From Roseiarcus sp963835215 (lineage in GTDB: Bacteria; Pseudomonadota; Alphaproteobacteria; Rhizobiales; Beijerinckiaceae), in contig CAWIES010000004.1 of the NCBI GenBank assembly GCA_963835215.1, forward strand, positions 868,001-932,000: a DNA stretch of 64,000 nucleotides, written 5' to 3'. The translations under genes and the position numbers were made by a program. This document shows, in pieces, positions 55,156-64,000 of the stretch. The notes under the pieces were generated by a model. That model had not been told where the DNA came from, did no database searches, and saw nothing but the letters and a program-made list of their open reading frames with translations. How positions within the stretch are numbered: the first letter of the stretch is position 1; the number at the start of each line of letters is the position of its first letter.

Positions 55156-55178
55156 AAGGGCGGCCACCGGCCGCCCTT
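55156..55178 (-). terminator. Rho-independent terminator of hupB
   Basis: AAGGGCGGCC (55156-55165) pairs perfectly with GGCCGCCCTT (55169-55178) across a 3-base loop. On the minus strand the stem is followed by TTTTTGTC. It lies 58 bases after the hupB stop. Confidence 0.85.
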
Positions 55179-55235
55179 GATGCTCTGCCCGAAAAGTTCT
55201 GGCCGCGCGGCGAAGCTTCGCCGCGCCAGGCCAGA

Positions 55236-55529
55236 TTACTTCTTGGGAGCGGCCTTCTTGTTGAGGCTGCCCTTGAGGGCCGCGCCAGCCTTGAAGCGTG
55301 CGTTCTTCGAGGCGGCGATCTTGATTTCCTTGCCGGTGGCCGGGTTGCGGCCTTTGCCGGCGGCGCGCTCGCGCACCGAGAAGGTGCCGAAGCCGACGAG
55401 GCGCACTTCGTCGCCCTTCTTGAGCGACTTGGCGATACCGTCGAGAACCGATTCCAATGCCGCCGCCGCGGCGACCTTCGTCAAGTCCGCTTCCTTCGCG
55501 ATGTGCTCGACGAGTTCGAGTTTATTCAT
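55236..55529 (-). CDS. hupB: HU family DNA-binding protein
   Basis: 97 residues. Complete HU/IHF fold with the arm motif 'RNPATGKEIKIAASKNARF' and helices 'MNKLELVEHIAKEADLTK'; the C-terminal Lys/Ala tail is typical of HU. A small dimeric nucleoid protein. It follows lon on the same strand after 276 bases with its own terminator. Confidence 0.96.
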   Translation of the reverse strand: MNKLELVEHIAKEADLTKVAAAAALESVLDGIAKSLKKGDEVRLVGFGTFSVRERAAGKGRNPATGKEIKIAASKNARFKAGAALKGSLNKKAAPKK

Positions 55530-55740
55530 TTGGCCTCTCCTTTGCCACTTTCGACGTTAGTGCGACGCCGTGCGCGTTTCCGCCGCCGTCGTTCCGAAGC
55601 CTGCCCCCGGACGCCCCAGCGAATCGACGCTCGAGGTGAACCATTGCTCGCCAATCGGACGCGCAAAATCAAGGCTCTGCGCGCGCTATGCTCACAAAAT
55701 TGTAGGTCTTGCCGACGACTCGGCGTGTGCAGATGCGAAA

Positions 55741-55770
55741 AGGCCGCGAATCCGGGAGGATTCGCGGCCT
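55741..55770 (-). terminator. Strong hairpin terminator after lon
   Basis: AGGCCGCGAATCC (55741-55753) and GGATTCGCGGCCT (55758-55770) form a perfect 13-base stem with a 4-base loop. T-runs flank it on both strands (TTTTCGC after it on the minus strand). It lies 35 bases beyond the lon stop and separates lon from hupB. Confidence 0.9.
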
Positions 55771-55805
55771 TTCCTAACGCAACGCGATACGCGCTTGTAA
55801 CGCGC

Positions 55806-58226
<2,421 letters not shown>

Positions 58227-58340
58227 TCGCGGTCCTGTTTCTTTGTGACCCGGGCGCGGCCGCAGGCCGCCCCGAGCTTGAAACGCCCCCCGGCCAACGC
58301 ACCCAGTCCCTCAGCTTGGGCCCCGGATCACGCCGCAGCG

Positions 58341-58376
58341 GCGCCGACTTGGGAATCGATTCCCTTGAGTCGGCGC
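58341..58376. promoter_or_regulatory. Nested palindrome with paired GANTC sites upstream of lon
   Basis: Outer arms GCGCCGACT (58341-58349) and AGTCGGCGC (58368-58376) enclose GGGAATCGATTCCC, itself a perfect 14-base palindrome. The centre contains GAATC and GATTC, two CcrM (GANTC) methylation sites head to head. It lies 115 bases upstream of the lon ATG and 123 bases beyond the clpX stop. A clpX terminator is possible, but no T-run follows. Confidence 0.5.
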
Positions 58377-58498
58377 GGAAAGCGCCGCGGAGCCTGCAAC
58401 AAAGCACGATGCACGAACCGCTTGACGCAAAGATGGCGGCTCGTCGTTCTGGTTTCAAGCGGCGCGTGCGTCGAAACGCCGCGCCCTCCCCAGATGCG

Positions 58499-59752
<1,254 letters not shown>

Positions 59753-60050
59753 AGTCCTATCTCCGTTCCGGCCGCTTTGGTCGTTGCGATTCAGCGGTCG
59801 CCGACCTTGCAGCCTAGGTAAAGCATCCTAACAAACCGTAGCGCCTATGGGCGCCACGCCACTCACGCGCCCTTCGCTACAAGAAGCGCGCCACCCGGGG
59901 CTGTCCCGGCCTCGGACGCCCCCAAGGGGACCAAGCAATCATGTATCGACGCAGTAAGGCAAGGCCGGGGCGGCCGTAAACACCAGTCAAAGTCTGTTCA
60001 ACCCCCGGCAAACGCCGCCCTGGCGCGGCCTAGTCCGGCGTTTTGGGCGC

Positions 60051-60689
60051 TCAAACCGGCTTGGGCTCTTCGGCCTCTACCGTCCGCTTCAAGGTCACTT
60101 CATCGACAACGCCGAAGGCCTTGGCCTCTTCCGCCGACATGAAATGATCGCGGTCGAGCGTTCGCTCGATGACCTCGTAGGGCTGCCCGGTGTGCTCGAC
60201 GTAAATCTCGTTGAGCCGGCGCTTGACCTTCATAATGTCCTCGGCGTGGCGCTGAATGTCGGACGCCTGGCCTTGGAAGCCGCCGGAAGGCTGGTGGACC
60301 ATGATTCGGGAGTTGGGCAGCGCGTAGCGCATCCCCTTCTCGCCCGCGCACAGCAGCAACGAGCCCATCGAGGCCGCCTGGCCGATGCACATCGTCGTCA
60401 CCTTGGGCCGGATGAACTGCATGGTGTCGTAAATCGACAGCCCGGCCGTCACCACGCCGCCGGGCGAGTTGACGTACATGGCGATTTCTTTTTTCGGATT
60501 GTCCGCCTCGAGGAACAGCAACTGGGCGACGACCAGCGAGGCCGAAATGTCCTCGATCGGTCCGACGACGAAAATGATTCGCTCGCGCAGCAGGCGGGAA
60601 AAGATGTCGAACGACCGCTCGCCGCGCGCCGACTGCTCGATCACGATCGGCACGAGATTATTGAAATAATAGTCGACCGGATCGCGCAT
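60051..60689 (-). CDS. clpP: ATP-dependent Clp protease proteolytic subunit ClpP
   Basis: 212 residues. Catalytic triad Ser in 'GQAASMGSLLL' (about 106), His in 'RIMVHQPSGG' (about 131) and Asp in 'TLDRDHFMSAEEA'. 'YVNSPGGVVTAGLSIYDTM' is the oxyanion strand. It forms the tetradecameric proteolytic chamber used by ClpX. 134 bases after tig. Confidence 0.98.
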   Translation of the reverse strand: MRDPVDYYFNNLVPIVIEQSARGERSFDIFSRLLRERIIFVVGPIEDISASLVVAQLLFLEADNPKKEIAMYVNSPGGVVTAGLSIYDTMQFIRPKVTTMCIGQAASMGSLLLCAGEKGMRYALPNSRIMVHQPSGGFQGQASDIQRHAEDIMKVKRRLNEIYVEHTGQPYEVIERTLDRDHFMSAEEAKAFGVVDEVTLKRTVEAEEPKPV

Positions 60690-60823
60690 GGGTCTCGCTT
60701 TCGGGAATCAATGGCGGGCGCCAAGCGGTAACATAGGGCGCGCGTCGCCGTTGTGAAGGGGCCCGCCAAAAGGGCTGGCGACTGGGCGCGGCTCTAGGGC
60801 GTTAAGCCGTCGTCCCGGCCTGC

Positions 60824-62185
60824 TCAGGGGGCGGGAACCGGCTCGTCGTCGTCGGCCAGCAGCTCCTTGACCGTCACCTTGCGGTCCTCGATCTTGACCG
60901 CCGCGAGGAGTTGGTCGACCACCTTTTCCTCATAGATCGGCGCGCGCAACTGCGCGAGCGCCTCCTGATTGTTACGATAGAAGTCCCAAACCTGCTGCTC
61001 TTGCCCCGGGTAGGCGCGCGCACGGGCGACCAGCGCCTGGGTCATCTCGTCGTCGCTGATCTTCACGTCGGTCTTGGCGCCGATCTCGGCCAGGAGCAGA
61101 CCGAGGCGCACGCGCCGCACCGCGATCGCGCGGTAGTCCTTGCGGGCCGCCTCCTCGGTGGTCTTCTCGTCGGCGAAGGTGCGCCCGGAGGCCTGTTGCT
61201 CGCGCTCGACCTGCGTCCAGATGGCCGAGAATTCCTGCTCGACCAGACCTTCGGGCACGTCGAAGGCGTAGCGCGCCGCGAGCGCGTCGAGCAGCTTGCG
61301 CTTGACCCGTTCGCGCGAGGCGCGCGCGTATTCGGTGGCGATGGTCTCGCGCACCTTGGCCCGGAGCGCCTCGACGCTGTCCGTCCCATAGGCTTTGGCG
61401 AACTCGTCGTTGATTTCGAGCGGCTCGGGCGCCGCGACCGCTTTGACGGTCACGTCGAAGTCGGCCTTGCGGCCGGCGAGCGTGCGCGTTGCGTAGGCCT
61501 CGGGGAAAGTCGCCTGGATCTTGCGCCGCTCTCCGGCGATCACGCCGATCAGTTCGTCCTCGAACCCGGGGATGAAGGTGTTGGAGCCGATCATCACCTC
61601 GATGTTTTCGCTGGTGCCGCCCTCGAACGGAGCGCCGTCGAGCGTGCCGACGAAATCGACGGTGACGCGGTCGAACTTCTCTGCCTTCGCCCCTTCGGGC
61701 CTGTCGGCGTAGACGCGGCGATTCTGGACGAGGCGCTGCACGCCGTCGTCGATCCCGCTCTCCTCGATCTCGGCGACCGGGCGCTCCAGCACGATGTCCG
61801 AATGATCGCCGAGCTCAAATTTCGGCAGCACCTCCAGGGCGACTGTGAAGGCGAGATCGCCGCGCGCTTCGAGCGCCGCTTCGATCGCGTCCTTGTCGGT
61901 CGGCAATTCGACCCGCGGCTCCTGCGCGAGGCGCAAGCCGCCATCTTCGAGAATCTGTTTGTTGGCGGCCGCGACGGTCTCCTGCACGACGTCGGCCATC
62001 ACCGAGCGCCCGTAGACGCGCTTCAGGTGAGCGACCGGCACCTTGCCGGGGCGAAAGCCGTTGATCTTGACCTTGGCCTTCATGTCGGCGAGCTGCGCGT
62101 CAAGGCGCGTGGCGAGATCGCTCGCCGACACGACGACGGCGTATTCGCGCTTCAGGCCTTGGCTCAGCGTCTCGGTGACCTGCAT
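60824..62185 (-). CDS. tig: Trigger factor
   Basis: 453 residues. Ribosome-binding N domain with 'NGFRPGKVPVAHLKRVYG' (the GFRxGKxP signature), FKBP-type PPIase domain ('DRVTVDFVGTLDGAPFEGG', 'FIPGFEDELIG'), and the alpha-helical C-terminal chaperone arms. It binds nascent chains at the ribosome exit. ATG 62185; the longer open frame upstream runs through tRNA-Leu and is not used. Confidence 0.97.
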   Translation of the reverse strand: MQVTETLSQGLKREYAVVVSASDLATRLDAQLADMKAKVKINGFRPGKVPVAHLKRVYGRSVMADVVQETVAAANKQILEDGGLRLAQEPRVELPTDKDAIEAALEARGDLAFTVALEVLPKFELGDHSDIVLERPVAEIEESGIDDGVQRLVQNRRVYADRPEGAKAEKFDRVTVDFVGTLDGAPFEGGTSENIEVMIGSNTFIPGFEDELIGVIAGERRKIQATFPEAYATRTLAGRKADFDVTVKAVAAPEPLEINDEFAKAYGTDSVEALRAKVRETIATEYARASRERVKRKLLDALAARYAFDVPEGLVEQEFSAIWTQVEREQQASGRTFADEKTTEEAARKDYRAIAVRRVRLGLLLAEIGAKTDVKISDDEMTQALVARARAYPGQEQQVWDFYRNNQEALAQLRAPIYEEKVVDQLLAAVKIEDRKVTVKELLADDDEPVPAP

Positions 62186-62238
62186 TTCAATCCGCCCTTG
62201 TTCACTGCCGCTCACGCGGCCCAGCAGCCGTGCGGGAC

Positions 62239-62325
62239 TGGTGCGGGCGGAGGGACTCGAACCCCCACAACATTTCTGCCACCGGAACCTAAATCCGGCG
62301 CGTCTACCAGTTCCGCCACGCCCGC
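62239..62325 (-). tRNA. tRNA-Leu (anticodon TAG)
   Basis: 87 bases with encoded CCA. Acceptor GCGGGCG pairs with CGCCCGC; the anticodon stem GCCGG/TCCGGT region closes a loop with TAG; a long variable arm marks it as class II; T loop TTCGAGT. It lies 53 bases upstream of tig on the same strand. Confidence 0.95.
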
Positions 62326-62433
62326 ATCCCCGCGCGCTTCCCGCAGGAGAGGCCGGGCTGCTTTGGGCGGGCTCTATAGCAGCTTGCCCGCCCCGCGCCA
62401 GCGAAAAATGCGCGTGCTGACGGGCGTCACGGA

Positions 62434-62613
62434 TCAGTCGCGAAGCGTGGCGGCGAGCGCGACGGTGAAGACCCCGCCGGCCAGCGTCAGCGCAGTTGCG
62501 TTGGCCGGACCAAACCCTATGAATGACGGCGCGGCGGCCAGAACGCCGAACGCGGCCAGACCCGCCGCGACGCAGAGGCCGGCGATGATTCTGCCCCCAA
62601 CCGATCTGCTCAT
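62434..62613 (-). CDS. Small two-helix membrane protein
   Basis: 59 residues from ATG 62613. Two hydrophobic segments ('IIAGLCVAAGLAAFGVLAA' and 'ATALTLAGGVFTVALAA') joined by a short 'PSFIGFGPAN' loop. It resembles small YgaP/DUF2892-like inner-membrane proteins in layout, but I cannot assign a family firmly. Single gene between tRNA-Leu and the divergent oxidase-like gene. Confidence 0.6.
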   Translation of the reverse strand: MSRSVGGRIIAGLCVAAGLAAFGVLAAAPSFIGFGPANATALTLAGGVFTVALAATLRD

Positions 62614-62727
62614 AGCGAATCTCTCCCAAAACGTCCCGCCGCGGCGCCGCGGCGGCGTCAACCGCGCTCCCGCGCAAAAGTGGCGCCCGCCAAAACGTCC
62701 CGAAACGGGGCAGGCTGGGAATTAGGG

Positions 62728-64000
62728 ATGCGCGAGGGGACGCCGCGGCTCGATCGACGCGCCGTTCTTGCCGGCGGCGTCGCGGCGAGCCTCTGGCTGT
62801 GGCGCGGGGCAACGAGCGCGCTGGCTTTGCCGACCCCGGCGCGCCGGCTGACCGCCGGCCCCGCCACGCAGTCTCTCGCGCCCGCGCCCGCCGGCCCGAC
62901 CCGCATCCTCGCCTACGACGGCGGCGCGCCGGGTCCGCTGCTGCGGTTGCGCCGGGGTGAGGAATTCTCGCTGATCCTGGCGAACCAGCTCGCGGAGCCG
63001 ACGAGCCTGAGTTTTCCTGGCCTGAGACTGGCCAACGCGGTCGCCGGGATCGCCGGCCTCACCGGGGCGGCGCTGCCGCCGGGCGGCGAGACCGAGATTC
63101 GCTTCACGCCGCCCGATTCTGGCTTCGGCCTCTATCTGCCCGACGTCGGCGCGGCGACCGCGCGCCAGTTCGCTTCCGGCCTCTACGGGCCAATCGTCGT
63201 CGAAGAGAGCGCGCCGCCCGACGTCGATCTCGAGACGATCGTTGTGCTCGCCCAATGGCGGGTCGACGCGAGCGGCGCGCTCAGCGACGATTTCGCCGCC
63301 GACTTCGCGCCAAGCGAAGCCACGGTCGAGCTGCTGACTGCCGGCCCCGCCGCCGCGCCGTTGCGCGTCGCCGCCGCGCCCGGCGCCCGCGTTCGCCTGA
63401 GGCTCGCCAACGCCACCCCCGCGCGGGCGATGACGATCGCGGTCGCCGGCGCGGCGCCGCAGATCGTCGCCGTCGACGGCCAGCCGAGCGCACTGTTTGC
63501 GCCGCTGCGCGGCCAATTCCCGATGGCGCCGGGCGCGTGCTTTGAACTGATGTTCGACATGCCCGAGGCGAGCTTCGCCTTTGCGCTGCGCGACGACGAG
63601 GGGCGCGTGGCGGACTTGCCGCTGGTGGCGTTCGAGAGCCAGGGCGCGCCCCGCCCTGCCCGGCCGACGATCGTCGCCCTACCGCCCAATCCGCTGCTGC
63701 CTGATAAAATCGACCTCGCCCGAGCGCACCGTTTTCAAGTGATGCTAACAGGCGGCGGCGCGGCGCCTTTTGCCATCAACGGCGACACATTGAGCGACTG
63801 GAGCGCGAAGCCGCTGTTCGCTGCGCCGCTCCACGCGCCGGTGACGCTCACGCTGGTCAACGCGACCGAGGCGACGCAGACGATGCGGCTCGGCGGTCAT
63901 GTCGGGCGCCAGTTGCACGCCCTCGACGACGGTTGGGAGCCCTATTGGCGCGACATTTTTCTGCTCGCGCCGGGCCGCACGATTCATGTCGCCTTCGTCG
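62728..64000 (+). CDS. Multicopper-oxidase-fold protein lacking copper ligands, 5' part
   Basis: Open from ATG 62728 to the right edge, about 424 residues. The N-terminus 'RLDRRAVLAGGVAASLWL' is a twin-arginine-like signal. Three cupredoxin domains follow in the order of multicopper oxidases. The expected HWHG motif is 'LSFPGLRLANAVAGIAGLTG', the expected YHPH is 'LYLPDVG', and the expected HPMHLHGH is 'TQTMRLGGHVGRQLHALDD', so the ligands for the T1, T2 and T3 copper sites are largely gone. This parallels SufI/FtsP, a copper-free member that protects cell division. A structural or stabilising periplasmic role is inferred. The last part of domain 3 lies outside the window. Confidence 0.8.
   Translation, partial: MREGTPRLDRRAVLAGGVAASLWLWRGATSALALPTPARRLTAGPATQSLAPAPAGPTRILAYDGGAPGPLLRLRRGEEFSLILANQLAEPTSLSFPGLRLANAVAGIAGLTGAALPPGGETEIRFTPPDSGFGLYLPDVGAATARQFASGLYGPIVVEESAPPDVDLETIVVLAQWRVDASGALSDDFAADFAPSEATVELLTAGPAAAPLRVAAAPGARVRLRLANATPARAMTIAVAGAAPQIVAVDGQPSALFAPLRGQFPMAPGACFELMFDMPEASFAFALRDDEGRVADLPLVAFESQGAPRPARPTIVALPPNPLLPDKIDLARAHRFQVMLTGGGAAPFAINGDTLSDWSAKPLFAAPLHAPVTLTLVNATEATQTMRLGGHVGRQLHALDDGWEPYWRDIFLLAPGRTIHVAFV

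Overview
This GC-rich 64 kb window comes from an alphaproteobacterium, most likely of the order Hyphomicrobiales (Rhizobiales). The evidence is the gene order nuoA-N / birA / rnj / methylmalonyl-CoA epimerase, the block tig-clpP-clpX-lon-hupB, RNase J, dispersed GC-rich palindromes of the kind common in that order, and a PilZ/CHASE-rich signalling set. This is inferred from gene order and protein character, not from a search. Almost all of the window is chromosomal core. Small accessory patches occur at about 1.4-3.7 kb, 7-9.2 kb, 17-21 kb and 29-35 kb.

Layout. 1-1.3 kb: end of a BMP/nucleoside-type ABC importer (two permeases). 1.5-2.3 kb: IS5-family transposase abutting a caspase-like (C13) protease gene. 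3.1-6.8 kb: SGNH esterase, PLDc_N-TPR membrane protein and recG. 7-9.2 kb: a polymorphic-toxin module (Tox-REase-5 nuclease, frame-broken, with an Imm52-like immunity protein). 9.2-17 kb: exported DUF5666-like protein, rimO (three frame breaks), rhomboid-TPR protein, alpha/beta hydrolase, pyrG and a CHASE3 hybrid kinase. 17.5-21.1 kb: tRNA-Ser and a BcsA-like glycosyltransferase with PilZ domain plus its HlyD-like partner. 21.6-25.1 kb: msrB-dipZ-msrA, an envelope methionine-repair operon with a Met-rich repeat built into DipZ and a candidate ECF sigma promoter. 25.1-31.3 kb: slt, dapA, smpB, AI-2E family transporter, a glycosyltransferase remnant and a cNMP-binding protein. 31.4-34.8 kb: CHASE2 adenylate cyclase and a FecR-domain protein with a 27-fold Asp-His tail. 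35-38.7 kb: HD protein, epimerase, rnj and birA. 38.7-53.9 kb: complete 14-gene complex I operon, all on the minus strand, with a pentapeptide-repeat gene between nuoF and nuoG. 54-62.3 kb: tRNA-Asp, ClpP-like exported protein, tRNA-Val, hupB, lon, clpX, clpP, tig and tRNA-Leu. 62.4-64 kb: a two-helix membrane protein and a degenerate multicopper-oxidase-fold protein that runs off the window.

How the parts work together. The most interesting unit is msrB-dipZ-msrA. Both reductases carry N-terminal export or anchor segments. DipZ has a six-helix CcdA electron conduit and a thioredoxin domain. Between them lie nine copies of a 13-residue Met-rich unit, resembling the free Met-rich peptide MrpX of the hypochlorite-scavenging system of Azospira suillum. 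A GTAAC-N17-CGTA element upstream looks like a sigma-F type ECF promoter. I propose a self-contained sacrificial-methionine oxidant sink that is re-reduced on the spot.

Data-quality note. Single-base frame breaks occur in rimO (three), nuoM, the fecR-like gene and the toxin gene, and possibly at the start of the ClpP-like gene. Because rimO and nuoM are normally intact housekeeping genes, indel errors in the assembly are the simplest explanation, and the toxin break should be read with that in mind.
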